64,000 bases of DNA from Taxillus chinensis (lineage: Eukaryota > Streptophyta > Magnoliopsida > Santalales > Loranthaceae). The stretch spans positions 4,441,799 through 4,505,798 of the forward strand of contig CM042086.1 of NCBI GenBank assembly GCA_023512835.1, in the 5' to 3' direction. Shown here one piece after another: positions 49,160-60,555 of this stretch. Position numbers and translations under genes: made by a program. The notes under the pieces were generated by a model. The model saw only the letters and a list, made by a program, of their open reading frames with translations. It was not told the origin of the DNA and searched no databases. Within the stretch, counting starts at the first letter, position 1. Every line of letters starts with the position of its first letter.

Positions 49160-49440
49160 ATCTCAAATCTGATCTGAACTCGTTTAAGTTGACCCGAAAC
49201 CCATCCCAATAGGGTCGGGGCGAGGTGGGTATCCGTTAAACCTGCTATATCACCTTATATATATCGTCCCAAACTCACCCTGAATCCTTACCGGATCAGA
49301 GATACTCGTCCCACACCCGCTCCAAATCCAATCACACTTATCCCAAACCCATCTCATTAGGAGCGGAGCGGGGCGGATACCCGATATAACCAGTCCCATT
49401 GCTATCCCTACCTATTCTATTTAAAATTTCCTGTTAAGTA
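49160..49440. repeat. GC-richer dispersed-repeat-like block
   Basis: Contains internally inverted words such as GGGTCGGGGCGAGGTGGGTATCC with GGAGCGGAGCGGGGCGGATACCC, and repeated CCCAAACYCA. Such GGGTATCCG-rich blocks are common dispersed repeats in plants. No coding frame or borders were found. Confidence 0.35.
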
Positions 49441-49549
49441 CATCTCTAATTCATTAACTAAGTAAAATTTTACTTAAATTACTCTTTAATCTATTAGCTA
49501 TATGAATAGATAAAGGTAAAAATTATCTAATAACTAAGCTGATACTTTA

Positions 49550-49993
49550 GAGCATTAGGTGTAGACTCTTTAAATGTATATTTTTGTTAATTTGAATGAT
49601 TATTTTAATAAAGAGTTTACAAATTAAACTTTTTAGATTATTTATTTTAAACAAAAATTAACAAAATGAATAATTTATCTCTATATTTAATTTACTACTA
49701 CTCACTTTTTATTTATTGAAAAAAATTATATTTTCTCTCATCATATTTTATTTTTAATAAAAATAAATATTTAAAATATAATTTTAAGTTAATAAATAAT
49801 TAAAATAGAAATGCTAAAAAGTAAACTTTTAAAAAATAACTTGTTAAAATAATATTTAAAATATAATTTTAAGTTAATAAATAATTAAAATAGAGATGCT
49901 AAAAAGTAAACTTTTAAAAAATAACTTGTTAAAATAAAAAATACTTTTGCTTATTTGGAAGGATTAAATTTAAAGAGGCTGGTGTAAATATTT
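49550..49993. mobile_element. PIF/Harbinger-type MITE (444 bp) with an internal 87 bp tandem duplication
   Basis: Left end GAGCATTAGGTGTAGACTCTTTA; right end TAAAGAGGCTGGTGTAAATATT, with TTA duplications (49547-49549 and 49994-49996). Inside, about 87 bp (49768-49854, AATATTTAAAATATAATTTT..) is repeated almost exactly at 49855-49941. Related in its ends to the element at 60556. Confidence 0.7.
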
Positions 49994-49996
49994 TTA

Positions 49997-50963
49997 GAGC
50001 ATCTTCAATCCTATTATGCTAAAAGCTTGAAAGGAATAGCTAAAAGTACTTTTAACTTAATACAATATCATTTTAACAAATAATATTCTAATACTATATC
50101 ATCTATATTTTTTATTTTTATCTAAATTACCATAAAGCACAAGGCCGGGCGAGGGAGACCCAATAGGCACCCAGTCCAGTGCAATAGTTCAGGGGCACTT
50201 TTTTTTTTTTTTTCTATTTCTAGGGCACCAATAGCCTCCACAGCCCACAGTCCACGCTCCCGCAGGCACAACGCTTCATGCCTCCAACCTCTTACTCCGG
50301 CACACACACTCTTGCCATAGGCTGTAGTGCATGCAGACCACATGTCGACCGGTCGACCAGCCTACCGCTTCACCTTCGCAGCCAGGGGATATTGGCCACT
50401 GTGATTCCAAATCTTTGTTCTCTGCGACCCGTCCTTTCGCCGATGCCGCGTGAGACAGCGATGTAGGATATCCGATGACAATCCGGCAACGATGATCCCT
50501 CAGGCACGTGATGTTTCACGCTCATGGCCTGTCCCCGTTTGACACTGACGACTCTTTGACCTTCACGTTCACTACTTTTGGCTTCACTCACAAGAGCAAG
50601 TAATTTTTTTATTCTATATAATAATCTAGCTGGAGTAGTATAGTTATTAAGTTTTTCCTCGATAAAGGGGAAGAGGATGAAGAACGAATGAGAGAAAGGA
50701 GAGAAACCATACGTGATGGGTTGGTGAGCAAGAGATAAGGATGAGCATTTTATTTGGTTGTATTTTTTTGTGTTTATTTTGTTTTATTAACTTCCTAAAT
50801 ATGTAAAAAAATAAATCTTATATCATCATTATCTATAAATAGAAAATACATGTTTGCTTCGACTGATGTATCACGTATATTTCTTTCCAAAAATATAATT
50901 ATTAGACTTAGTATTATATGGTTATATTATTTTATCCCATATTATACCTAGACGAAGGTGTTC
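49997..50963. mobile_element. Larger GAGCAT-type TIR element with GC-rich core (~967 bp)
   Basis: Begins GAGCATCTTCAATCCTATTATGC directly after the TTA that closes the previous MITE. Ends CATATTATACCTAGACGAAGGTGTTC followed by TAA; termini pair imperfectly. The core 50135-50605 is GC-rich with open frames but no recognised domain, and could be captured host sequence. Target duplication is not exact (TTA against TAA). Confidence 0.5.
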
Positions 50964-51316
50964 TAATATTATACCAAAAGAATCTCGCTCGAGTTAGTCA
51001 TGTAATATGTATTCAATTGAAAACTTTTAATTTGGTGTTGGTATATATTAATTATGTATAAATGTTTTTATTTTGATTCTATTTTTACATTTTAATTTTA
51101 TTATATTTGTTATTTAATATGATTTTGTATATTTTTAATATATATTTATTGGCAATTTGCGATCACAATTACGAATTTGAATTTTGGTTAACTGTATTGT
51201 AATTATATTATTGTGTATGAATTGGAATATTATTAATATTTTGGATAGAAAAAATTGAAATCAATAAGTAATTATATTTGAATTGATTATTATATTACAT
51301 ATGTGTTATTGCATTA

Positions 51317-51593
51317 GAGCACTCACTGTAGAATAGTCAAATATTTCAATAATTTTACTTATGTGATGTAATATTAGCTACAAATTCGACTCAAAATATA
51401 TGTTTTCACTAAAAAATTTATTAATTACCAAACTTTGAGACACTGACTAGTCAAATTTGGCTAGCCGATACCTCAAATTTGATATTTAATAAAGTTTTTA
51501 GTAAAGACACATATTCCGAATTGAATTTGTAGCCAATATTACTCTTCTTATGCAAAATTATTAAAAAAATTGACTATTTTACTTTGAGTGCTC
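51317..51593. mobile_element. Fold-back PIF/Harbinger-type MITE (277 bp)
   Basis: Left end GAGCACTCACTGTAGAATAGTC and right end GACTATTTTACTTTGAGTGCTC, with TTA duplications (51314-51316 and 51594-51596). Nearly the whole element is an inverted repeat. For example, AATATTAGCTACAAATTCG pairs with GAATTTGTAGCCAATATT, and the loop lies near GACTAGTCAAATTTGGCTAG. Its transcripts would fold into a long hairpin. Confidence 0.85.
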
Positions 51594-54288
51594 TTATTTA
51601 TTATTTTATTATATTTACATTTATAATAATATATTTTAATATTCTGAATTGATAGTTGTACATTTTAACTTAAAAAAAACTTTTTTAGAAGCTCTAATTT
51701 CTCAGGACGGGCACACTCGAGCCCCTTCTCTCAACACAACATCGACGCATTTGGGGAAGCAAGAGAGTGGGAGGCGTTTTCAGGTGTTTTCTATATTTAA
51801 AACCTGAAAATCAGAGCGGGCGCTTGTTTAGTACTTGTTTCAAGGTTTTAAAAATAAGAAATAATTACTATTTGAATGATACCTAATTATGGTTTTTGAA
51901 AACACGTATTCGGTGTTTTCTATTTCTCATTTTTTGTTTTCAATAGAGCGATGGTATTTTTGTAATTACCTGCCGATTGCATTTTTATTTTTTCATACAC
52001 ACGCGACCTCAACGCTCAATGCTCCTCCTGCACAACCTCTTTAGTCTATCTCCAACCCCCTCAGCTTTATCAATCATTTCACTTCCTACCATGTCAATTA
52101 GATGCATATATCCACGAAGGGTATTTCCAGATGTCAGGTTCTTTCCCTAGACATGAACTTTAAGACAGCTGCAACAATAAATTTAGTGAAGTTGTACTAC
52201 TAAAAACCAGTGTATACTTACTGTTTTTGGATCATAGTTTTATTTTGCATCCTATTTTGTTTACATATAAATATTGTTTCATGTATATCATTCACGCTAC
52301 TTCATGGGTATAATTCTTTCTTTCTTTATTGATTTAACTTTTTTTGTTTACTTTGGTATCATTGATATAATATAATTACACACTGGCTGATGAAGTTTCT
52401 CTAATTTTGCAACCCCCACCCCTCCATGTTTCTTTCAACGTGTAGTAGTGGGAAAAACAGCACTTTCAAAAACACCTCTGGCTCCATCTCAGAATTCCAC
52501 AATTAATGGCTTTCCATCAAAGCCATCATATTGGATCCATGCTTTATCACGATCTGTGATTATTGAGTTGTGGCTTTGGATCTTGTAAAGTTACATGCAT
52601 CTTTATTCTACAAAGCAATTGAGTTCCATCATGACATTATTTAAAGCATGTTGCTTAATTTGGATCTACAAGCAACTTGGAGCATGCCCAATTTTGTTTC
52701 TATGAGATGGGACTGTAAGGATGCATCAGAAACATGTAGATTAGGGACCTTATGGTGCTCTTCGTTATTATCATTTTGTAAAAAACAATGGTGATCAATT
52801 GGGATTGTTAGAGCTATCTTTTGGGTTAGACTTGGAAACCATCAAAGTCACGTTCATTTTGATGGACTCGTTCCATTTTGATGATATTTCTATTCATTTT
52901 TAAGCAATATTTTCCAGGCCTTTAAATGTTCAGGTTATCAAAGATGGGCAGGCTACAAATAAATGTAGCCATGATGCAACATCTACATTTTTGTTTATTA
53001 CAATGGTTGAAGGCTTGAGTATGCCTGCAAATTTGACCCAAAAAAAGGAACACAAAGACATTTTTTAAGAATTCATCAAAATGACATTATATTAAAATTG
53101 AAATGAGTACCAATACAAGCATAAATGAAAGAAGATCATTATTGTATGATTTTTCATATACACATGCTCATAAAAAACTCAGCAAAGATGATCCATCTTG
53201 ATAGATATCCTTTTAGGGTGAAGCTGCAAATCTTCTTGTCAGGGACAACAGTACAATGAAGTTCCAGTTTGATTCAGAGAACTTCGTATGCAACACAACC
53301 TCAAACTTGCTTTCAACCATTGATGCATAGAATCCAACTAAAAGGTTCAGACATTTCCTATCACATCAACATCTTCAATTTAATTAATAAATACATTCCA
53401 GATCCAGAGTACACATAATAGTAGATCATGATCAATCGATTTTTGCACCAATTATTAGTTGAATTGGCAACTAATTTTTTTGAATGGAATTTTAACTAAG
53501 AGCTTCAATAATAACTGTAGTTTCTTTTTAATCTCAGGTAGCATAATTCATTTATGAGGCAGTAGAATTTATTGTGTATACCTTCTTTATCCTTGCCATA
53601 TTTTGTTTAATACTTCTCTCCCCTTTCCATCATAGCATTTCTCATGGCAGCTTTACATTAGACAATGCAAAAATTTGGTGAAGACAATATGAGAAAAAAT
53701 AAACCATTCTCATGAATTTGGTTTTATAAGCTGATATAGACCGACGTATATTAGACACTACAAAAATTGAAATGCAAAAATTTAATTTTGAATTATATAT
53801 ACCCATTTCAGCATTTATAGGACATAGACCCTTCGAATTCCTCCCCCTTACGTAATGAATATGTGTATATGTACATCCAAATTATAAAAAAACAATATTT
53901 GTCATAGACATGATTCATTCATAGTATGGCTCGAACCACCTAAAAGACACATAGTTGAGATAAATACAACAAGCACAAAAGGATCATTAGACAGGAAATC
54001 TCAGAACCCGGATCACAAAAGGCTAAAAAAAATGGAGCCAACCTGTAAAGTGAGAAAAAGGGTATCCTTGATCAGAAATAAGATCACGAAGGCTGACGAA
54101 ATAGGCTACCCAGGTTTCAAATCTTGAAAACATTTGATTAGTCGCTAACAAAACCGACCTCTCTGACCGTTATAAAAAAAAAAGAAATAAAAATCGATGC
54201 CAACGAGTTATTAAAATTAATGAAAAAATGAAGATCGAAGAATCGATCTGACAAATAATAATAAGTTGGTCACCATATTAAAATTACA
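51594..54288. other. Intergenic DNA, nothing recognised
   Basis: Near 51800-51960 there are Ttttgttttc-type repeat words reminiscent of those at 30200 and 62860. A moderately GC-rich stretch at 52400-53350 might be transcribed, but no protein is recognised on either strand. Confidence 0.45.
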
Positions 54289-54527
54289 CTAGAACTTGAA
54301 CTCGGAGAGGCGGCGTACGAAGGGACGAAACTCGTCAGAGGCGCGTGTGAGACCGTCAGCGAAGTTGGTCACCATTTTAACAAGCCCAAAACCCATAAGC
54401 CGCCAGCTCCGATCACACCCATAACGACCCATGAACAGCTTCGACCCCCATAATTGCCCACACACTGATTAAGCAAATGGAGCTCTGCAGAGATTGCCTT
54501 GGATTGGCTTGGCTTCGCTTGCAGCGT
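54289..54527 (-). pseudogene. Small-protein ORF broken by a frame change, no ATG
   Basis: Two minus-strand frames abut. The first reads AELHLLNQCVGNYGGRSC, then SWVVMGVIGAGGLWVLGL, and stops at TGA (54369). The second reads MVTNFADGLTRASDEFRP, then FVRRLSEFKF and TAG (54289), starting within a few bases of the first frame's end. Joined by a single-base shift at GGCTTGTTAAAATGG they would give one ~75-residue protein with a membrane-like segment (VVMGVIGAGGLWVLGL) and a charged tail. The first frame has no in-frame ATG. I do not recognise the family. It may be a decayed small gene, a sequencing error in a real one, or chance. It lies head-to-head with the NTF2-like gene. Confidence 0.3.
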
Positions 54528-54914
54528 GATGGAGTAGCTTCCAACATCCAAGCCTGTTTCTTTTTTATTCAAAAGAAAGTTACAGTATTAATAATAAAAA
54601 AAATGAAGTTTTTATAGTGTTGATTTGTTCTTTACAAATCAAACAGTAAAAAAAAAAAAAAAAAAAAACTCAAGTACCCTGCCCCAAACTCCCACTACAT
54701 TGCTTCACGGTCCAATCCTTTCCGCAGCATCCTCGTTGCTGAAATAAATCCAATAGACACCCACTTAACCAAACTATTGATTCTTTGATTCGGGGCTAAG
54801 GCACAATGCAGTGAAAAAGAGGCAGGGCTTATGGGCCATCAGGCTGCTTCCTTCTTTTTTTTTTTTGTTCTTGCCAAGGGACATATCCATAAAAAGGAAT
54901 AAAGAAGGCTAGAA

Positions 54915-55100
54915 ATGGGAGAGTTTTTGTGGTACCTGGCAGATTGCTTCCCTCCTCGCCAAGGCACACATCAATACTCTTATTGCTACCTTCCTTCTCC
55001 ACATAACTCTTCCTCCTATACTAATTTCCCAAAGCTCACCGTGTTTTTTCACAAATCAACCTTACCTTGCAGAAGCACATTCCAGCATTCCAAGGGCTGA
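54915..55100 (+). promoter_or_regulatory. Upstream open frame abutting and in frame with the NTF2-like CDS
   Basis: An ATG at 54915 opens 61 codons (MGEFLWYLADCFPPRQGTHQ..) ending in TGA at 55098-55100, directly followed by the main ATG at 55101 in the same frame. If transcribed it would be a uORF with zero-nucleotide spacing, or an N-terminal extension interrupted by one stop codon. Its peptide is Ser/Tyr-rich and not recognised. Whether the mRNA begins upstream of 54915 is unknown. Confidence 0.45.
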
Positions 55101-56434
55101 ATGGTGGCCGCTAATCTGGCTTTCCCCGGCCAAGCCATTGGCAATGGCTTCTGCTCCAACCTGATTCCCCATCTCCCCATTATTTATCCGCCCTTAAAAA
55201 AAACATATAGACCCATCTGCAGCAAATTGAAGTTGCAGCAACTGGGCATATCTGAGCAACATGGGACTGGCTGCCTTAAACAGCTCAGCAGGAGGAACTT
55301 CCCTCTGGTCATGTCCTCCATTTCTGACACTCCCTCACTGTCATCATCCAAAACAATAGAGAATTTTTTTAGTTGTATCAACGACAACAGGTTAGAGAAA
55401 TTGCCTGACCTTCTTTCTGAAGACTGCTGCTTTGAAGATTATGCTTTCTCACTCCCATTCCAAGGGAAAAAGGTCCGTCTGCTTTTTTCTACTGTTAATT
55501 TATTACTACCATGTTGCTGATGACAGTATCTCAATCCTCAAGTTTTCAACTTTTTAATAGCAAGAAAAAAAAAAAAAAAAAACACTTGTGGCCACAGGAA
55601 GTACTGAAATTTTTGTGCCAACTCATTGCAAGTATGGGGAAACATCTGAAGTTCAGGGTGGGAAAGGTTTGTGAAGGAGAAAATTATGCAGCCGGGGTAA
55701 CCTGGCACTTGGGTAATTCCATACTACTGCTTACTGCATTTATATCCTCAGTGTTTAAACTCAAACCTGACCAACCTTGGTTATTGCAGAATGGAAAGAC
55801 CTGACAGTTCCTTTCACCAGGGGCAGCAGCTTCTACGAATGCTCTGAAGAAGGAGGAACACTAGTTATTAAGTACTTTAGAAACACATAAAACATTTCAC
55901 ATGCTTTCCATAGTTCTTGACTAATTGCAAACCGTATGCAGGAAAGCGCAGGTTTTGATCGAGTCACCTATCAAACCCGGACACTTAGTGCTGGTAATTT
56001 CGCCAAAGAATCCTGTAATTTTATTTTTATCAACCTGCAAACATCTGAACTCCCATACATATTGTACGCTTCATTTTTAACTGTGGATTTGTTTGTTCCA
56101 CGCGAATACTTGATAACGTCAGGCTCTATTGAAGGCGCTGACCTTACAATCTGATGAGTACCCAGAAGCAGCTGAATGTATGTTGTTTACGTTACTTAAA
56201 TTTAGTTTTATTATAAATTCATTTTATTAACACGTGTCAATAAATTATACTCATACAGGGTTCCTAAAGAGGAGTCAGACTGTTTTAGGTCTCCTGCAAC
56301 ACGTTTACAACATATTTGAGGCAACTTTTATCAAACCAATATTGGCATGCTGCATCAACCTTTGGAACTTCATAGCTCTGCTACTTAAGACCGCAATCGA
56401 CATTCTTCTCTTCACTTCAAATTATTTTCCCTGA
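55101..56434 (+). CDS. Plastid-targeted NTF2-like (SnoaL-fold) protein, 6 exons, 283 aa
   Basis: Belongs to a plant family of nuclear-transport-factor-2-like fold proteins of unknown biochemical role, usually predicted to be in chloroplasts. Exons: 55101-55472, 55598-55712, 55790-55871, 55942-55993, 56123-56177, 56259-56434; phases agree and all introns have GT..AG. Residues 1-80 are Ser/Lys/Arg-rich and lack acidic clusters, like a transit peptide. The NTF2-like domain runs from SSSKTIENFFSCINDNRLEK through LPDLLSEDCCFEDYAFSLPF and EVLKFLCQLIASMGKHLKFR to VTWHLEWKDLTVPFTRGSSF, YECSEEGGTLVIKKAQVLIE and SPIKPGHLVL. The C-terminal part (LLKALTLQSDEYPEAAEWFL, NIFEATFIKPILACCINLWN) is hydrophobic, perhaps membrane-associated. 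Splice chaining was inferred from phase and family pattern. The first exon of the domain is complete, and no frameshift is seen. A duplicated tail of this gene lies downstream. Confidence 0.88.
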
Positions 56435-57439
56435 TGGTTGAACAATTACACGAAACTTTATGGAGGGCATGGTTCCAACTAGAAGGCCATTATATCACCT
56501 AATCAGTCTTCTTGGATATCACGGCCTGTCCCGTCTGCAGCAGTGAGAGGACCAATGGTCTGCATTCAGATGGGAGCAGAGGAAGCTTGCTGAGAATAAC
56601 AACTGGATCAGATTATATCAGTTTTTCCTTATCTATATTACTGTTTTATTTTTTCTTTTGTGTACTTGTGGCCGCTATACATGTTTTTAAGGCTTCATTT
56701 GTGTTGAAAAATATATCCGATTCCCATATTGTTGAGATTAAAATTTAATGGTTTGGTTTGTTGGTATCGGAAAATAAGATAATTCCATGAATAATTTTCA
56801 GAATTTTCCAAATACCGCGGCATGTGTGCGTGGGTTGAATCTATTCTTTGCAAGCAGGAATGCAGCTTTTCAAGTAAAATTTGTGTTGAGTTTGGAGATG
56901 ATTAAGTCATCCGACATGAAAGTAGAAGACTTAGTTAATCGCTTCATATTCTCATGCCCAATACAAAATAAATAAAAGCAACATTCTAACCTCTGGAGAT
57001 CCTTAAAAAAAGTCAATAAAATAGGATGAATAATAAGCTCAATAAATAACTTATAACTACATTTTCAGTGTATATGAGTCTATGAAGTATCACTACTCAT
57101 GCAATAACCAACAATATCAATAAAAACATGTAAACTATACTTACATTCAGATCATTTTCCTTTCCAAACCAATTATCAGTTCCCAATAAAAATCAAATAT
57201 CCAATCCAATCCTGTCAACTAATAATACCACAATATACAACAATCCATACAAAAATTTAACAAAAATGCTATGCTTTTTAATCAACACTTCACTAAAACA
57301 ATTTACAACAATTTTATTTTTAATTTACTCGCGTACTTTTAAAGTCATATTTTATCAAATATTTACGTAATTATTTTAACATCAGCTTTTTCTCAACACA
57401 ACTAAAAACAATTTCTTTAAAAAGCATAGCATTATAGAT

Positions 57440-57870
57440 CATACATTTGTACATAACTTCATATAACATATTTCTAGCAACTTTCATCAATCCATTATCG
57501 GCATGGTGCATCAACCGTAGGAACTTTTTAACTCTATTATGTAAGGGCACACACAACACAGTCAAGATTAGATTTTTTTTTTTCTTTTTACAAGAATTGA
57601 ACCATTAAGCAGAACTTCATAGAGCTGGCGGTTTCAATTAAAAGGGCATTGCATCAACTAATCAATCTTCTTTTCTGTCACGGTCTGACCACGTCTGCAA
57701 CAGTGAGAGTAGGAACATTGGTCCGAGTCCAGGTGGGATCGGAGGTGGCCTGCTGAAAGCAACAACTGTGCCAGATTTGTCATTACAGATCTGTTTCTCC
57801 TCTCCTAACTCACTGTTTCCTTGCTTTTGTTGTCTACTAGCGGCCATTACACCTGGTGATAAGCCTCCGT
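57440..57870 (+). pseudogene. Degenerate copy of the NTF2-like last exon and 3' UTR (inside unit 1)
   Basis: The sequence CATAACATATTTCTAGCAACTTTCATCAATCCATTATCGGCATGGTGCATCAACC parallels the gene's exon 6 around 56308-56360 (CAACATATTTGAGGCAACTT, GGCATGCTGCATCAACCT). The following AACTTCATAGAG..GGGCATTGCATCAACTAATCAATCTTCTT and CACGGTCTGACCACGTCTGC parallel the gene's 3' flank at 56455-56540. It has many substitutions and no intact frame, so it is an old partial duplication. The same segment recurs in unit 2 at about 59180-59610. Confidence 0.6.
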
Positions 57871-57955
57871 TAGTGTCAGAAAAGAAAAGAAGACGGTACT
57901 TTCACAATGCCAAAAATTAGCACGCTAGGCAGATTACCGTGGCTAGTGTGCGTTC

Positions 57956-58158
57956 CGCGTCTCCCACAGGAGGGGGGAGAGGACAAGTGGGGTGCGGCAG
58001 GAACCCGGCTTTGGTATTTCCGGCCCGTCAAAAGAAGGGAAGGAACATTCTTTTTTTTTTCCCAAAAATTTTTTTTCGGGGGTTTTAAAAAAAAAAAAAA
58101 AATTTTGGGGGGGGGGGTTTTAAACAAGAGGGGAATTTTTTACCCCAAAACGGTTTTT
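57956..58158. other. Suspicious homopolymer-rich spacer between the two units
   Basis: After a GC-rich start, positions 58050-58158 consist of successive runs of T, C, A, T, G, T, A, T, G and T of 4-17 bases. This resembles low-quality read ends more than natural DNA. It sits exactly between the two copies. Confidence 0.7.
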
Positions 58159-59804
58159 TTGGATATCACGGCCTGTCTCGTCTGCAGCAGTGAGAGGACC
58201 AATGGTCTGCATTCAGATGGGAGCAGAGGAAGCTTGCTGAGAATGACAACTGGATCAGATTATATCAGTTTTTCCTTGTCTATATTACTGTTTTATTTTT
58301 TCTTTTGTGTACTTGTGGCCGCTATACATGTTTTTAAGGCTTCATTTGTGTTGAAAAATATATCCGATTCCCATATTGTTGAGATTAAAATTTAATGGTT
58401 TGGTTTGTTGGTTTGTTTGTATCGGAAAATAAGATAATTCCATGAATAATTTTCAGAATTTTCCAAATACCGCGGCATGTGTGCATTTGTGGGTTGAATC
58501 TATTCTTTGCAAGCAGGAATGCAGCTTTTCAAGTAAAATTTGTGTTGAGTTTGGAGATGATTAAGTCATCCCACATGAAAGTAGAAGACTTAGTTAATCG
58601 CTTCATATTCTCATGCCCAATACAAAATAAATAAAAGCAACATTTGTTACATAAATCAGAGTAATACATCAGATATGATAAGTCCTCTATAGTGCAGTGA
58701 CCCAGCTAACCTCAGGAGATCCTTAAAAAAAGTAAATAAAATAGGATGAATAATAAGCCCAATAAATGACTTATAACTTCATATGATCTTATACCCCAAC
58801 CATATCTAAAATTACATTTTCAGCGTACATGAGTCTGTGAAGTGTCACTACTCATGCAATAACCAACAATATCAATAAAAACATGTAAACTATGCAATAA
58901 CCAATTATCAGTTCCCAATAAAAATCAAATATCCGGTCCAATCCTATCAACTAATAATACCACAATATATAACAATCCATACATCAATTTAACAAAAAAA
59001 CTTTACTTTTTAATCAACACTTCACTAAAACAATTTACAACAATTTCATTTTTAATTTACTCATGTACTTTTAAAATTATATTTTATCAAATACTTACGT
59101 ATTTATTTTAACATCTACTTTTTTTCCAACACAACTAAAAATATTTTCTTTAAAAGGCATAGCATTATCATACTAGATCATACATTTGTACATAACTTCA
59201 TATAACATATTTCTAGCAACTTTCATCACTCCATTATCGGCATGGTGTATCAACCGTAGGAACTTTTTAACTCTATTATGTAAGGGCACACACAACACAG
59301 TCAAGATTAGAATTTTTTTTTCTTTTTACAAGAATTGAACCATTATGCAGAACTTCATAGAGCTGGCGGTTTCAATTAAAAGGGCATTGCATCAACTAAT
59401 CAATCTTCTTTTCTGTCACGGTCTGACCACGTCTGCAACAGTGAGAGTAGGAACATTGGTCCGAGTCCAGGTGGGATCGGAGGTGGCCTGCTGAAAGCAA
59501 CAACTGTGCCAGATTTGTCATTACAGATCTGTTTCTCCTCTCCTAACTCACTGTTTCCTTGCTTTTGTTGTCTACTAGCGGCCATTACACCTGGTGATAA
59601 GCCTCCGTTAGTGTCAGAAAAGAAAAGAAGACGGTACATTCACAATGCCAAAAATTAGCACGCTAGGCAGATTACCGTGGCTAGTGTGCGTTCGGCATTT
59701 GAATCTATACTTTGCAAGCAAAGTTGAAACGTTCCACCGCATTATCTGAGACAAAGAAGGTAAAACTCCTGCAATACTGGGAGACGCAAGCGGGCATATA
59801 GAAG

Positions 59805-60428
59805 TCACATATCATCAAAATAGGACAATATTAAAACCCTTTTCTTGTCACCCAAGCAGACAAAGAAAATGTCTGCAAAAACCTGTAATCCCACAAAACG
59901 TGGTCTGGTGGAATGAGATTAAAAGAGCTTTTTTCTCATAGGGAACTACACCCCTCAATACACGTAACACGTTACACTGGTTTTGGACAACACTACCACA
60001 TCGTTCATCCATAGATCAATTCAAAATCTTGCACTTTCTTAAAATCTTCGAACCAGCTTATAAAAATGACAGAAACGATGACCCATTTGTTGCACAACCA
60101 ACCCAATAAATTAAGATTCTCACTATAAATTTTCATTTACGTTTGCTAGTAATGAAATGAAATACACACGAGAATAATATGAAGGAAAAAGCAACGGACC
60201 AGTGAAAATCTGAGGCGCACCGATGAATTTTAGAATGAAATCTGACAAATTGGTTGGTGGTCGGCAGGCAAGAGAGAGCGTAGCTGCGTAAGAGAGAGTG
60301 GGTTTTGGGGAGAGGCTTTGGTTGAAAAGAACGTAGGATTGATGCAGAAGGTGCCGGAAGCTTCGGTGCTTATGGGCCAGGCCTGGATCTCCTCTCACGC
60401 TGTGCCAATTCGGAAGGGGCTGAGCCAT
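59805..60428 (-). CDS. Possible two-exon 98 aa ORF of unknown function
   Basis: ATG at 60428 opens MAQPLPNWHSVRGDPGLAHK and SYAATLSLACRPPTNLSDFI, ending at a possible donor ACTG/GTCCGT (exon 1: 60428-60200, phase 1). A good acceptor TTTTGCAG before 59872 gives a second exon (59872-59805) in phase: IFFVCLGDKKRVLILSYFDD, then M and TGA. The first exon is GC-richer than its surroundings, as for an expressed leader region. I do not recognise the family and the donor is weak (GTCCGT). It might instead be the first exon of a gene with further exons, or a non-coding transcript. It converges on the NTF2-like gene. Confidence 0.3.
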
Positions 60429-60555
60429 TACGGCCCGACTCTAATTGTGTTGTGTCCCTAATTTATTACGAAATAATTGAAATCAATAAATTGGTAGCAT
60501 AATATATCATTACTACGAACAATTTAATCATTTTATAATGGAAGAAAACATATAA

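Larger units (their letters stand above)
56512..59693. repeat. Tandem ~1.5 kb repeat in the 3' flank of the NTF2-like gene
   Basis: Unit 1 (56512-57955, 1444 bp) and unit 2 (58159-59693, 1535 bp) are nearly identical over long stretches, from TTGGATATCACGGCCTGTC to GGCTAGTGTGCGTTC. Indels separate them; unit 2 has about 66 bp after GCAACATT (58642-58708) that unit 1 lacks. Unit 1 starts 78 bp after the NTF2-like stop codon. The 203 bp spacer (57956-58158) is unrelated and homopolymer-rich. The open frames inside both units are byproducts of the repeat. Either a recent tandem duplication or two haplotypes stacked in the assembly. Confidence 0.88.

Noticed and set aside
57662..57847. 61-codon minus frame, also present at 59400-59639
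   Set aside because: Same repeated segment in both units; antisense to the decayed NTF2-like tail, with no recognised domain.
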